Assembly (NCBI GenBank): GCA_018658105.1
Contig: JABHVW010000015.1
Coordinates: 1-64,000 of the forward strand
Source of the DNA: Candidatus Peregrinibacteria bacterium
GTDB taxonomy: Bacteria; Patescibacteriota; Gracilibacteria; UBA1369; 2-02-FULL-48-14
DNA: 64,000 bases
Direction: 5' to 3'
Shown: in pieces, positions 7,700-18,900 of the stretch
How positions within the stretch are numbered: the stretch's first letter is position 1
Layout: every line of letters begins with the position of its first letter
The notes under the pieces: generated by a model
The model's input: the letters and a program-made list of their open reading frames with translations, nothing else
Databases searched by the model: none
Told to the model about the DNA's origin: nothing
Made by a program: the position numbers and the translations under genes

Positions 7700-9613
7700 A
7701 TGGAAGTTCGAAAGATCAAAAAGCAAAAGAGACGTGTGGCACTTTTATTACATAGGTGGTACCCGGCTTATGGTGGTGAGCAAGTTTATGTTGAGAACTT
7801 GGCGCGTGGACTTGTGGATGCTGGTTATGAGGTAGATATTTTGACGAATGATTCAGATGGCCGCTTGAGCAAAGAGGAAAAGTCGTTTGAGAAAATTCCT
7901 GAGATTAGGGTTAAGCGTTTTCGTGGGCCTTATGTGCTTTCGGCTTTTTTTGAACTCTTGAAATGTAGACGAAAATATTTTGCATCACATGCACACAGTG
8001 TCCGCGCTGCGTTTGCTATGAAAAGTGCGTCTTGGCTGACGCGTGTTCCTACCGTTTTAACGGTTCACTCTAACCATATATTTGCTGAGAAGTGGACACT
8101 TAAAAAAGTGCTGCATCGAGTTATGACTTTAGAAACAAAGTACGGCCAAGAAATCAGTATTTCTGAGCAATTTTTGAAAGGGAAAAATGTGAATGACCCA
8201 GTACTTGTGATTCCGCCTGGGATTGATGTGGAGCCTTATGATGCCGTGGATGGCGGACGCGAGGCTGAGGCATTTTCTGTGCTTTTTGTTGGAGATTTGC
8301 GCTATGACAAGGGGATTGATTTACTTTTGAAGGCTGCCGCTAAACTGGTAGAATCGAGTGATTTTATTCAGAAGCAAAAGGATTTTGTTTTACATATTGT
8401 TGGTGAAGGTTCTGAAGAAAAATCTTTGAAGAAATTGGCTGAAAAACTCGACCTTAGCAAGTATGTAAAATTTCATGGACGCTTGCTTGATGAAGCTTTG
8501 ATAAGACAATATAAATCTGCTGATTTGTTTGTTATGCCTTCGCGTGCAGATAGTTTGGCTTTAACTTTGCTTGAAGCTTGCGCGGCTAGTTTGCCGATTT
8601 TGGCGACTGATGTTGGGGACCATCGTAAGATCGTTCTAGACAATACGAATGGACACACTGTCCACCCTGGCGATGTTGACGAGCTGAGCTATTATTTGGA
8701 GCTTTTTGCTTTGAATCCACACCTCGAACAGATGGGGGAAGCGAGTTATTCGCTTGTGTCTCAAGAATATGATTGGGCACAATGTCTAGAAAAAAACCTT
8801 CGGGTTTATGAAAGTTTTGCGAGTGCTGTGGCGCCTGGTGAGTATTTTATGCCATGGGAATTGCCACGGTTATTTAGTGGACGCAGGAAGTTTAAATCTG
8901 AATATAAGGGCAGAAAGCCGCTGAAGTTTTGCTTCACTCTTGATGTTGAGAATTCGCATGACCCAGAATTGTTGCCAGACTTTCTAGAACGCTTTTCTGA
9001 CTTTAGTAGCACTCAAGAAATGCCGAGCAGCATCTTTGCTGAAACTGAGCTTTTAGATGGCCTGAGAGACGAGTTCTTGGGCCTTAGCTCTGGTGGCCAC
9101 GAACTTGCATTGCGAAGCTCTGAGACGTCTTGGAATGCCACTCCGGAAAGAAAGAAAGTGCTACGAGACTTGAAAGAATATTCCAATGCAGGTGGTTGGG
9201 AAAATTTGAAAATGTTTAGGCCTCCATTTGCAGCTAGTGAAGAAGATCTAGAAATTATTCATGATGCTGGCTTTGAATATTTACCTATTAGCGAAGACCC
9301 AATGCCACACCTAAAATGGAAATTTATCTTCCCTGTTGGAGAGGCAATAGAGATGAATCTAGCCAACGTTTTGAAGATGGATGATGAGGAATTGCTGAAC
9401 TCGATTAATAGGCTTCGCGCCTACCAAAGTGAGCATGGCGTTGATCCCTTTTTGATTTTTAAGGCGAATAGCAATGACTTTATTTCTACTCCTGGAATTG
9501 GACATTCGAGTGGAGAGAATTTTTCTATACTCTCACAGAAACTAGCTTTCTTACGTGAGCATATGGATATTGAATTTCATACACTCAGTAAATTTTGCAA
9601 GACATTAAGCTGA
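7700..9613 (+). CDS. GT4 glycosyltransferase fused to a NodB/polysaccharide-deacetylase-like domain
   Basis: 637 residues in two domains. Residues ~10-385 are a GT-B fold family 4 glycosyltransferase: the N-terminal LHRWYPAYGGEQVYVENLARGL loop, an IPPGID segment, a VGDLRYDKGIDLLLKA acceptor-to-donor domain switch, and ADSLALTLLEACAASLPILATDVG, where the usual first Glu of the EX7E motif is Asp. Residues ~410-637 resemble the NodB deacetylase barrel: FTLDVEN (TFDDG-like), GHELALRS (usual second His replaced by Arg) and FRPPF (the RxPY/F motif). With one metal His lost, this domain may bind rather than hydrolyse sugar. It sits three bases after the DUF1385 stop, and a strong terminator follows. 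A role in surface glycan synthesis is inferred. Confidence 0.8.
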   Translation: MEVRKIKKQKRRVALLLHRWYPAYGGEQVYVENLARGLVDAGYEVDILTNDSDGRLSKEEKSFEKIPEIRVKRFRGPYVLSAFFELLKCRRKYFASHAHSVRAAFAMKSASWLTRVPTVLTVHSNHIFAEKWTLKKVLHRVMTLETKYGQEISISEQFLKGKNVNDPVLVIPPGIDVEPYDAVDGGREAEAFSVLFVGDLRYDKGIDLLLKAAAKLVESSDFIQKQKDFVLHIVGEGSEEKSLKKLAEKLDLSKYVKFHGRLLDEALIRQYKSADLFVMPSRADSLALTLLEACAASLPILATDVGDHRKIVLDNTNGHTVHPGDVDELSYYLELFALNPHLEQMGEASYSLVSQEYDWAQCLEKNLRVYESFASAVAPGEYFMPWELPRLFSGRRKFKSEYKGRKPLKFCFTLDVENSHDPELLPDFLERFSDFSSTQEMPSSIFAETELLDGLRDEFLGLSSGGHELALRSSETSWNATPERKKVLRDLKEYSNAGGWENLKMFRPPFAASEEDLEIIHDAGFEYLPISEDPMPHLKWKFIFPVGEAIEMNLANVLKMDDEELLNSINRLRAYQSEHGVDPFLIFKANSNDFISTPGIGHSSGENFSILSQKLAFLREHMDIEFHTLSKFCKTLS

Positions 9614-9625
9614 AATTTTTAGACT

Positions 9626-9658
9626 AAAAAAACCCCGGCCGAAAGGCCGGGGGTTTTT
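9626..9658. terminator. Bidirectional rho-independent terminator
   Basis: An 8-bp GC stem CCCCGGCC / GGCCGGGG around a GAAA loop, preceded by seven A and followed by five T. It lies between the stop of the plus-strand glycosyltransferase and the stop of the minus-strand SLH gene and can serve both. Confidence 0.92.
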
Positions 9659-9665
9659 GCTTGTC

Positions 9666-11600
9666 TTATAAGCTGTCTTCAAACATTCTGTGTAGAATAG
9701 TTGTCGCTTCAGCTCTTGTTATTGCTCCTGCTGCGTTGAAACACATTCCGTCTTCACAGCTGCTTCCGCCTACAAACTCCATGTCTGTTGCTCGGCTAAC
9801 TGTGTCTGCGTACCACGCTTCAAGATCTAGGTCTTGGTATGCGTCTGTATCTTCAACATCGCCTTCGAAGTCTCCGTTTAAGTGTTCGTAGACATTCATT
9901 GCCATTGTCAGGAATTCTGCACGATTCATGTATTCACCTCCTTCGTAAGTACCGTCTGGGTTACCATTTAGTAAACCTTCGTCGTAGAGGTAAGTTACGT
10001 CACCTGCGTACCAATCGCTTGGCTCCATGTCTGTGAATGCTGAAACTTCAGTTTTTGTAGATTCAACTCCAAGGACTCTGAATGAAAGGGTAGCTCCTTC
10101 AGCACGATTTAGCATGCCATCTGGATTAAATGTACCGTCTGGATTCCCTTCAATTACACCAGCTTCAACCATGAATTCGATTGCATTTTCTGCCCAGTGA
10201 CCTTCAACATCTTCAAGCTCTACTTCCATTTCTTCCTCCTCTTCTTCATCTGCTGGCTCTTCTTCGTCGTCTGCTGGTTCTTCATCACCTTCTTCGCCCT
10301 CCTCTTCGTCTGTAGGTTCTGCCTCAACAGGTACAGAATATGTGATTAATGTTTCAGCACTCAGGTCACCGTAATTGCTTCCTGATTTAGCCTTTATTGC
10401 ATAGCTAATAACATCTCCATCTACAACGTCGGTATCTGTAAATGTACCATCACTTGAAGTAACGGTAGCAATTGGAGTGCCGTCTAAATTATCTCGATTG
10501 TAAGCTCTTAGAATTTCTATTTGATCAGTATCGTCAGTTGGAACAGTCCATGTAAGTTTCACACCTTCTGCAGTATTTTCTGCAGCAATTGACGAAGGTG
10601 TTGTTACACTTAGACTATTCGTAGTGCCACCAATAAATGCACTAGCACTTACAGCAGCATCAGTTTCTATATCATCTCCTGCAGCGATTTCAGTAAGAAT
10701 TGTATATGTTCCACCTACACCAACAGCTATTGGATTTAAAATTCCAGAGATTGTCAAAGACAGGTTATCAGCAGAGGTAATTGATCCGTTTGTTTGAGTG
10801 AAAGTTACTACTTGTCCAGACACACCTGCAGTCCAAGTACCGTCAAGTCCACCCAAATTTGTTGCAATTAAAGTGTCTGCACCACTTACATCGTATCCAC
10901 TTGGATAAGTAACTACAATTTTCCCAAGATTTGGAATGTCTGCAGTAGACGTAAATGAAATAGTGGAAGTAGTTGTAGCTCCGTAAATGCCAATTACTGG
11001 ATTATCTGAAGCAACACCAGTAGAAGTTAGATCACCAACAGCTACAGCTAAATTAATTGTATCTGAAGATACAACTGGCGTACCTACTGTTGTTACACTG
11101 TTATCAACTTGTACTAGATCATTTGCACCAGGTGCAGAAGCTACATATGTGGTTTTAATTTGCATACCAGCTATTGTAACAGTTTCACTTGCTCCACATG
11201 TTCCAACTCCACCGGCACCAGTAACGGTTACATTTGCTGTAAAACCGTCTGTATACGTTAGTGTGCTAGATGATGTGTGACCACAAGTACCCGCAACTGT
11301 GAGGTCAGTATTAGCTATTGTTTGATCGAACTCAACATTTGGATAGTTGGTACTATCTATAGTGACAATGAAAATTTCAGTTGCATCTACATCTGAAAAA
11401 TCATCACCACCTGCGTCAGTCAAAGTGATTGTAGGCAAAGAAACTGCTGCAGCACCAGCATCTGGTAGTGAACCTGGGTTACCACCTGCTACGGCATAGT
11501 CATTGCCTGCAAAGGCGACACTTATACTTAAGGTGAATAATGATAAGAATACTAAGGAATTGAACGCAATCCTAAATTGCATTTGAAACTTTTGTAACAT
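9666..11600 (-). CDS. SLH-domain surface protein with Fn3-like domain
   Basis: 644 residues. A signal peptide (~8-31, ending SVAFA-GN) is followed by Thr/Ala/Val-rich beta domains (~32-340), an Fn3-like domain (~345-425, VKLTWTVPTDDTDQIEILRAY), a Glu/Asp-rich linker and three C-terminal SLH repeats (DVEGHWAENAIEFMVEAGVIEG..., DMEPSDWYAGDVTYLYDEGLLNG, LDLEAWYADTVSRATDMEFVGG). SLH repeats attach proteins non-covalently to cell-wall polymers. The last ~80 residues are nearly identical to those of the next gene upstream, including two cysteines (SSCEDGMCF). Its ATG follows TATAAC-TCCACACGCC, with no Shine-Dalgarno. It may be a minor S-layer or adhesion component. Confidence 0.88.
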   Translation of the reverse strand: MLQKFQMQFRIAFNSLVFLSLFTLSISVAFAGNDYAVAGGNPGSLPDAGAAAVSLPTITLTDAGGDDFSDVDATEIFIVTIDSTNYPNVEFDQTIANTDLTVAGTCGHTSSSTLTYTDGFTANVTVTGAGGVGTCGASETVTIAGMQIKTTYVASAPGANDLVQVDNSVTTVGTPVVSSDTINLAVAVGDLTSTGVASDNPVIGIYGATTTSTISFTSTADIPNLGKIVVTYPSGYDVSGADTLIATNLGGLDGTWTAGVSGQVVTFTQTNGSITSADNLSLTISGILNPIAVGVGGTYTILTEIAAGDDIETDAAVSASAFIGGTTNSLSVTTPSSIAAENTAEGVKLTWTVPTDDTDQIEILRAYNRDNLDGTPIATVTSSDGTFTDTDVVDGDVISYAIKAKSGSNYGDLSAETLITYSVPVEAEPTDEEEGEEGDEEPADDEEEPADEEEEEEMEVELEDVEGHWAENAIEFMVEAGVIEGNPDGTFNPDGMLNRAEGATLSFRVLGVESTKTEVSAFTDMEPSDWYAGDVTYLYDEGLLNGNPDGTYEGGEYMNRAEFLTMAMNVYEHLNGDFEGDVEDTDAYQDLDLEAWYADTVSRATDMEFVGGSSCEDGMCFNAAGAITRAEATTILHRMFEDSL

Positions 11601-11654
11601 GGCGTGTGGAGTTATAATTAATATCTTGGGTAGAATACCTTTTTGATATGATAA

Positions 11655-13104
<1,450 letters not shown>

Positions 13105-13133
<29 letters not shown>

Positions 13134-13662
13134 GGATATCTTGTGAAAGTTCAGATATAAGTAAAGCATAATTTGGGTTTGGCTGTCCATCTTCCAAAGA
13201 AGTTGCTACCAAGAATTCTGATACTGCTGAGGCAGCATTATTTGGTTCGTCAGCTTTCAATAAGATTCTAACAACATCTTTCAATGCCTCTATATTTGTT
13301 GTATTTCTTTCAAAATTCATTTTTGCATATATTGCTGCCTCCTCATACTCCTTTGCTTTTTCGTAAGTGTTTGCAAGGTTATTCATTGTTCTACTACTTA
13401 ATGGCGCGATTTCTAATGCCTTTAGATAGTATTCAGCTGCATTTTTGAGCTGCCCTAGCTGACCATATCTGTAGCCAACTTCAAATGTTGCATCAAAGTT
13501 GTCTGGATTTTCTTTTAATATTTCTAGATTTTCATCGATTACCTCTCTTTGAATATCTAAGAATTCTTCAGGTAGGTGATCAACTGGGAATTGCCAGTTT
13601 GAGCCTGTACAAGCTGTAAGCAATATACCTAGAGTCATTACTGTGATTATTAGCTTTTTCAT
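13105..13662 (-). CDS. TPR-containing lipoprotein
   Basis: 185 residues. A lipoprotein signal peptide MKKLIITVMTLGILLTAC has a clear lipobox (LTAC) with the acylated Cys at residue 18. Residues ~45-150 hold tetratricopeptide-like helices (ENPDNFDATFEVGYRYGQLGQLKNAAEYYLKALEIAP is the best repeat, followed by MNNLANTYEKAKEYEEAAIYAKMNFERN). TPR lipoproteins act as scaffolds on the outer face of the membrane. It is first in a short run with the SLH gene that overlaps its 3' end, so it may assist that protein's export or assembly (inference). Confidence 0.8.
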
Positions 13663-13708
13663 ATTTTAAATTTATTTAAGTGCAGCTAATGTAGCGTATT
13701 TTTTTATA

Positions 13709-13742
13709 AAAAAAAACCCCCTGCCCGAAGGCAGGGGGTTTT
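13709..13742 (-). terminator. Rho-independent terminator of the large S-layer gene
   Basis: A 9-bp stem CCCCCTGCC / GGCAGGGGG with loop CGAA. Read on the minus strand it is followed by a long T run (eight or more), just after the stop of the 1560-residue SLH gene; it also separates that gene from the TPR-SLH unit. Confidence 0.93.
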
Positions 13743-13783
13743 GAAGCAAAGTCTAAGTATTTAGACTAACTAAGATACTAAGA

Positions 13784-16700
13784 CTAGTAAATTAGAGTAC
13801 CTCCGCTCAACTTAGTATCCTCTTGGAATCCAAGCCATTGAACGTTTGCGTTGGTATCGTACCACCAGATATCTCCAGCAGTAACTGAACCAGCACTTGA
13901 TGAACCGTAGTCAATAGAAACTGTAACATTGTCATCTGCAGAAGTGTCCTCATCGAGGATTGTTGAAGAATTCAAGTTAACAGTAAATGTCTTTGACTCA
14001 CCATTTCCGATCTCAATTTCTGAGTCCGTACCACTAACTGGGTAGAAGTGGATAATACCTGTAGATGTGTCAGTCACAGCAGCAGTATTAGCACCTGGAG
14101 TGAAGTAACCAGTAGCAACTGTTGCACCACCTTCTTTAAGGTAAGCAACTGTTGGTACTTCGTCTTCATGATCACTATCTCCATCAGTACTAGCATCTAG
14201 ATCAGCATCAGATTCGAAGTCGATTCCGATACGGTTATTGTAAAGCATAACACGATCTATAAATACGTCATCACCGGCAGCGTCAGGACCTGCGTCATCT
14301 GCACCAGCAAATTGGATATTGAAGAATTCATCAGTAGTCGTACAATCTGATGGCATTGCTATATCGTATGCAAAGTGCCAATTACTTTCAAGTAAAGCAT
14401 CTGTAGCGTGAACTAGATTAGTAGTAGCCAGAGCCTGTACGTGCTCTACAGCACCAGTGTTATCTGTGTTACAACCAATTTCAATTTCACTTGCAAGAAG
14501 AGATACAGTGTCTGGAGCTGCGCTATCTTCAAATCTTAGCCAGAATGAAGCGTAAGCGTAGTCTTCAAGTAGAGGTGCTGAGTAAGCAACAAAGTCATCT
14601 GCTGCTGCCAAAGCTGTAACCTCACAACCTGATCCATCTACTTGCTCTCCTGCTGCAGTTACAGTAGCACTTGTTAGAGTTAGAGTAGAGTTACCTGCTA
14701 GACATGTAGTAAGTTCTTTAGCTACACGGAACTTAACTGATTCTTCTTCGTCTGCTTCGACATCAAATTTGAAGATATCGTCAGAAGATGAAACTGTTTG
14801 AGCTCCACTTGGTGAACCTGCGTTCACAGAGATTGTAGGCTTAGATTCGTAAATTACATGTTGGTTTGAACCAGTAAGTGAGTGCATACCTGGGATTGCG
14901 TAAAGCACTTCATCTAGAGCTTCGTAAGTACCTCCTAGTGAGTTGTTGATCAATATTGCAGTTACAGTGTCTTCGGTTGAACCGTCGACCCATGCAGTTA
15001 CAACGTAGATATCATCAGTAGATGAATCACAAGAAGTATCTCCACCAGCACCAGTCATACATAGGAAAGCGCCTACTGGAAGGTCAGCTTGATCCGCAGT
15101 ATTATTATCGATCGTAAAGCTTGAAGATGCACCCAAAGTGGCTGTACCTACAAGATCAGTTGCATCGTTAGTGTATGTAACTGTATTTACGAAGTCTGCG
15201 TCATCTAGATCAGTAAGAACTAGAAGTTCGTCAGACCACTCACCATCTGCATCAGAGTCGTCCATTTTTTCTGCTTCATAAGCAGTTTGACTACCTTGAG
15301 CGATAGCTCTAAAGTTGTTCATTGCAAGATTAAGATCTACGAATGTACCTGCATCAGCTCCTAGAGGAACTGTTTGAGTATCAGCGTACACTGTGATTGT
15401 AGTGTCGTCATCTTTAGGAACAAAGATAGAAAGTGATTCGAATGTAGCGTTACTCTTACCACTTAGTACACTAGATGCTAATTGAGTAGCACCATCTTCG
15501 TCAGTGTATTCGATGTAAACAGCAGTTGTGTTGTCATCGTATCCACCAGGAACAAGAGTTGTGTCATGAGTGTCATTACTATCGTAACGATTAAGTAGAG
15601 CAAGTTTTTCGATAATGAAATCCTCGTCAGTTGCATCGAAATCAAATTTAGAGATTTCAACCATTTCTGTACCTGCTACGATGATGTTCTCATCAGTAGA
15701 ATCAGGAACACTAGCAGTAAGAGTACCACCATTGCTAATTGTAATTAGAACAGTTGGAGCTGTTGCACTTACATTAAGAGCAGAAGAGATACCTAGAACA
15801 GATGCTGCAGCGAGAGTGTTACCTTCTTCGTCTGTAGCAGAAACGTCAGTTGCAGCGTTAATACCGAATGCAATAGAGTCATTGTTTGAACCTGTGTAAC
15901 CATTTGTTGATACATTACCAACTACACAAAGTGTTTCAGTAACACCTGCTTCGTAAGTTTTGTTGATATCTGTAAATGCTACAGTACCAGCATCAGCAAG
16001 TCCTTTAGAACCTACTAATTCAGCACCTTCACTGTCTTCAAGCCATACTGCGCCTACAACAACATTAGCGTTGTAAGTAGCATCAGAGCCATCAATAGCG
16101 AATGATCCATCGTCACCATCTTCAGAGTATGAAGTAGTTAGAGTTAGATCATCAAGTTCAATATCTGAAGCAGTTCCAGCTTTAACACTGAAACATGCAA
16201 ATCTTTGATTGTCAGTACCCTTAACAACTGTATCGCTGTTAACTACAACTGGACCTCCGAAAGTAAGACTTGGAGATTTAACAGTCATTTGGTTAGCAGA
16301 AAGGTCAGTAGCAGGAACTAGAACACTTGAGTTAGTAAGTGCCTTGTTGTTACCGTCACGTAGTGTTGGGTAAGTACTTCCAATTTCTAGGTTTGCGTCT
16401 AGAGTCATATCGTCTAGATCTGCATCGTTCTTAGGGTCAACACTTAGTGCAAGACTAAGTTCTTCACCGTCAGTAAGAGAGAATTCGTCAGTAAATCTGT
16501 AGTAAGCAAGATCATCATCTGTATCGCCTCCATCACCATCTGTAGTAGTCATTTCAGTAATTGCAGTTGTACCGATAGTAGTAGCACCACCACCAGTAGT
16601 AACGAATGCGTCAACGTCAACTGGTCCCATTAGAGTTTCCCCTAGTGAACCGTCTTCGTTAACAACAGAGATCTTAACGTCAGTGAAGTTTGCACTGTCA

Positions 16701-18466
16701 CTGTCTGAGTCGTTCAATAGACCTTCATCAGTGTCTGAAGACTCTGATGCAAGTAATGAAACAACCAAGTCTTTGAATGTTACCTCTGCAACAGAAACAA
16801 CATCGAAGAGCATAAGCACTTCGTCGTCACCGTTTACAGCGATATCACCAGCAACTGGAGCGTTAGACGTCATAGTAATGTCTCCACCTTCTAGAGTGCT
16901 GAATGAACAGTCTCCTGAAGATGTAGTACAGCTATCACCATCGTAACCAGTACGAGTTACAGACATACCAAAATTGTATTTGTCACCACGAACCCTAAGG
17001 TCAGTAGATTCATCTAGGTAAATTTTAACTGTATCGTCTGTTCGTCCTGGGTTGTAGTCAGCTTTAACCTCGAAAGATCTAGTGCTTCCTTTCTCAATAG
17101 TGTAATCGTCTTCAAGTACGAAACGAACTACGTCGTTTCCGTCAACATTGTCAACGCTAGCAAGCATAGTGTCATCGCCGGCAACATATAGTTCCCAACC
17201 TTCAACGTCGTCTGTAGCTACACTACCAGTAAGGTATAGACCTACTTCTTCAACGATACCAGCTTCACCACTTGTTGTAAGTTTGAACTTAGCAACAACA
17301 GAACCGTCTTCTCCAATTTTTGGATTAGTGATTGTTCCGTTTTTAGCGATTGTAACTGTACCTGCTGAAGTAGTTGAAAGGTCAAATTTCTCACCTTGAA
17401 GTGGGAAGTCTGCATCAACATCAGCTGCAGTAGTAGTAACTGAGTCCATACTTTCGATTTCGATTCCGATTTCTCCAGTAGAAGCAACAGTACCTACATC
17501 CATACGAGCTGTAAGAGTTCGAGTTTCATCGTCGATCTCCCAGTCAAGGCTGCTGAATGTTACTGAGTTAGTAGTTGTGTTTATTGATTTACCATTAGTT
17601 AGACGCTCAGCGCCTTCGTAAAGGTAAATTTGGTGGTCAGTAGGAAGACTTGCTACACCAAATTGGCTTAGCGTAAGTGCATTCACTTCAACCTCATCGT
17701 CAGCAGTAAAGTCCCATGAAGCAAGTTCAACAGAAGTTGCACCTGCAGGAAGAGTTTCCCCTTCTGGAGTGTCTTTACTAACTTCGATTTCTAGATCACC
17801 ATCTAGATCAACTGTTCTTTCTTGAGGGTCTTGACCTCTAACTACCATAGCAGAAGCTTCAGCGCGAGTTGCGTTGTCAGCAGGTGCGTAAGTAGATGAG
17901 CTCTTACCGTTAACAACAGACCAGTGGTAGGCAGTACCTACGTATCCGTCGAACCAGTCAGAAGAGAACACGTCATTGAATTGGTCGCTACCAAGCTCAG
18001 TGCTTGTTAGTCCAGCCGCTTCAACAACCATTTTAGCGAATTCAGCACGATTTACATTGTCAGCAGGACGTATAGTTCCTGTTGAGTCACCGTCTGCATC
18101 AGTGTCTCCGGACATAATTCCGAAGTGAACAGCAGTGTACATGTAATCAACGTACCAAGCGTCGTCTGCAATGTCGGTCATAGAACCGTCATTGTATTCA
18201 GAGAGAACAGCGTCTTCACCTAGGTAGGCAAGAACAACCATTTTAGCGACTTCAGCACGAATTACTGATTCGTCTGGGCGAAAATCTTCTGTTGTATCAA
18301 CAACACCTTGATCCATAAGATCAGTAATGTCGTCTTCAGCCCAATGACCATCATAGTCACCAGCCAAAGCTACTCCAGCAAAACTTACGAAAGTCGTAAG
18401 TAGAGCTAGGATAGTGAATCCAGCAATAGATTTTTTAGCCCTTCGTAATACGAAAGAGATATCCAT
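13784..18466 (-). CDS. Probable main S-layer protein (N-terminal SLH, 1560 aa)
   Basis: 1560 residues. The signal peptide (~14-36, FTILALLTTFVSFAGVALA-GD) is followed by three N-terminal SLH repeats: GDYDGHWAEDDITDLMDQGVVD, DDAWYVDYMYTAVHFGIMSG and DWFDGYVGTAYHWSVVNGKS, each ending in a ...RAEvakMVV helix. The remaining ~1300 residues are Thr/Ser/Asp/Val-rich beta domains with few lysines and only scattered cysteines, the composition of an exported lattice protein. Domain order is opposite to the other SLH proteins here, which carry SLH at the C-terminus. It is monocistronic, with a strong terminator and a long T-rich, Shine-Dalgarno-free upstream region. Size, composition and isolation make it the best S-layer subunit candidate; abundance cannot be judged from sequence. 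Confidence 0.87.
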   Translation of the reverse strand: MDISFVLRRAKKSIAGFTILALLTTFVSFAGVALAGDYDGHWAEDDITDLMDQGVVDTTEDFRPDESVIRAEVAKMVVLAYLGEDAVLSEYNDGSMTDIADDAWYVDYMYTAVHFGIMSGDTDADGDSTGTIRPADNVNRAEFAKMVVEAAGLTSTELGSDQFNDVFSSDWFDGYVGTAYHWSVVNGKSSSTYAPADNATRAEASAMVVRGQDPQERTVDLDGDLEIEVSKDTPEGETLPAGATSVELASWDFTADDEVEVNALTLSQFGVASLPTDHQIYLYEGAERLTNGKSINTTTNSVTFSSLDWEIDDETRTLTARMDVGTVASTGEIGIEIESMDSVTTTAADVDADFPLQGEKFDLSTTSAGTVTIAKNGTITNPKIGEDGSVVAKFKLTTSGEAGIVEEVGLYLTGSVATDDVEGWELYVAGDDTMLASVDNVDGNDVVRFVLEDDYTIEKGSTRSFEVKADYNPGRTDDTVKIYLDESTDLRVRGDKYNFGMSVTRTGYDGDSCTTSSGDCSFSTLEGGDITMTSNAPVAGDIAVNGDDEVLMLFDVVSVAEVTFKDLVVSLLASESSDTDEGLLNDSDSDSANFTDVKISVVNEDGSLGETLMGPVDVDAFVTTGGGATTIGTTAITEMTTTDGDGGDTDDDLAYYRFTDEFSLTDGEELSLALSVDPKNDADLDDMTLDANLEIGSTYPTLRDGNNKALTNSSVLVPATDLSANQMTVKSPSLTFGGPVVVNSDTVVKGTDNQRFACFSVKAGTASDIELDDLTLTTSYSEDGDDGSFAIDGSDATYNANVVVGAVWLEDSEGAELVGSKGLADAGTVAFTDINKTYEAGVTETLCVVGNVSTNGYTGSNNDSIAFGINAATDVSATDEEGNTLAAASVLGISSALNVSATAPTVLITISNGGTLTASVPDSTDENIIVAGTEMVEISKFDFDATDEDFIIEKLALLNRYDSNDTHDTTLVPGGYDDNTTAVYIEYTDEDGATQLASSVLSGKSNATFESLSIFVPKDDDTTITVYADTQTVPLGADAGTFVDLNLAMNNFRAIAQGSQTAYEAEKMDDSDADGEWSDELLVLTDLDDADFVNTVTYTNDATDLVGTATLGASSSFTIDNNTADQADLPVGAFLCMTGAGGDTSCDSSTDDIYVVTAWVDGSTEDTVTAILINNSLGGTYEALDEVLYAIPGMHSLTGSNQHVIYESKPTISVNAGSPSGAQTVSSSDDIFKFDVEADEEESVKFRVAKELTTCLAGNSTLTLTSATVTAAGEQVDGSGCEVTALAAADDFVAYSAPLLEDYAYASFWLRFEDSAAPDTVSLLASEIEIGCNTDNTGAVEHVQALATTNLVHATDALLESNWHFAYDIAMPSDCTTTDEFFNIQFAGADDAGPDAAGDDVFIDRVMLYNNRIGIDFESDADLDASTDGDSDHEDEVPTVAYLKEGGATVATGYFTPGANTAAVTDTSTGIIHFYPVSGTDSEIEIGNGESKTFTVNLNSSTILDEDTSADDNVTVSIDYGSSSAGSVTAGDIWWYDTNANVQWLGFQEDTKLSGGTLIY

Positions 18467-18799
18467 AGTATAAATAATTTAAGGATAATAAAAATTTTAG
18501 AATAAGCAAAAAAAAGAATTTAGAATAAGCTATTTGCCGCTTCGACCTAACCAGAGCAGCAAATTCATAAGTTAATAAGATTTTGTTTTTATCGTATTTA
18601 CATTTTCCGTGTTTTCAAGGAGCGAAAGGTATAAAGTTCGTGAGTTCTTCAGTTGTGCCCGGAATCGCGTGCTGTCTATTCTAACGATTAGAGGTAGACA
18701 GTTGTTTCATTTCTATGTTGACAAGACAGTGTAGACATTGTTGTCTTCTATGTCTTGTCAGGCTTGGCCTACCTTCAGTAAGGCTATGCCAGGTAATAT
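18467..18799. other. Gene-free region upstream of the S-layer gene
   Basis: About 330 bp with no credible ORF. It holds a repeated GCTTATTCTAAA element next to the S-layer start, three-fold GTAGACA-like motifs (18694-18700, 18731-18737 and, beyond the tRNA, inverted at 18919-18925) and the inverted repeat described separately. It probably contains the S-layer promoter and leader. Confidence 0.5.
18719..18760. repeat. Inverted repeat TGACAAGACA / TGTCTTGTCA
   Basis: Perfect 10-bp arms (18719-18728 and 18751-18760) separated by 22 bp that contain further GACA/GTCT half motifs. It lies between tRNA-Glu and the S-layer gene start; it could be an operator for the S-layer promoter or end of the tRNA transcript. 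Confidence 0.6.
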
Positions 18800-18874
18800 T
18801 GGTGATCCCGAGGGGAATCGAACCCCTGTTGCCGGAATGAGAATCCGAAGTCCTAACCACTAGACGACGGGACC
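18800..18874 (-). tRNA. tRNA-Glu (anticodon CTC)
   Basis: Cloverleaf read on the minus strand: acceptor GGTCCCG / CGGGATC (one G-U), D arm GTCTAGTGGTTAGGAC, anticodon loop TTCTCAT giving CTC, T arm AGGGG-TTCGATT-CCCCT, discriminator A and an encoded CCA. The D arm is the hallmark sequence of bacterial tRNA-Glu. It decodes GAG. Confidence 0.95.
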
Positions 18875-18900
18875 ATGCATCACATATAAAATGAAACTTC

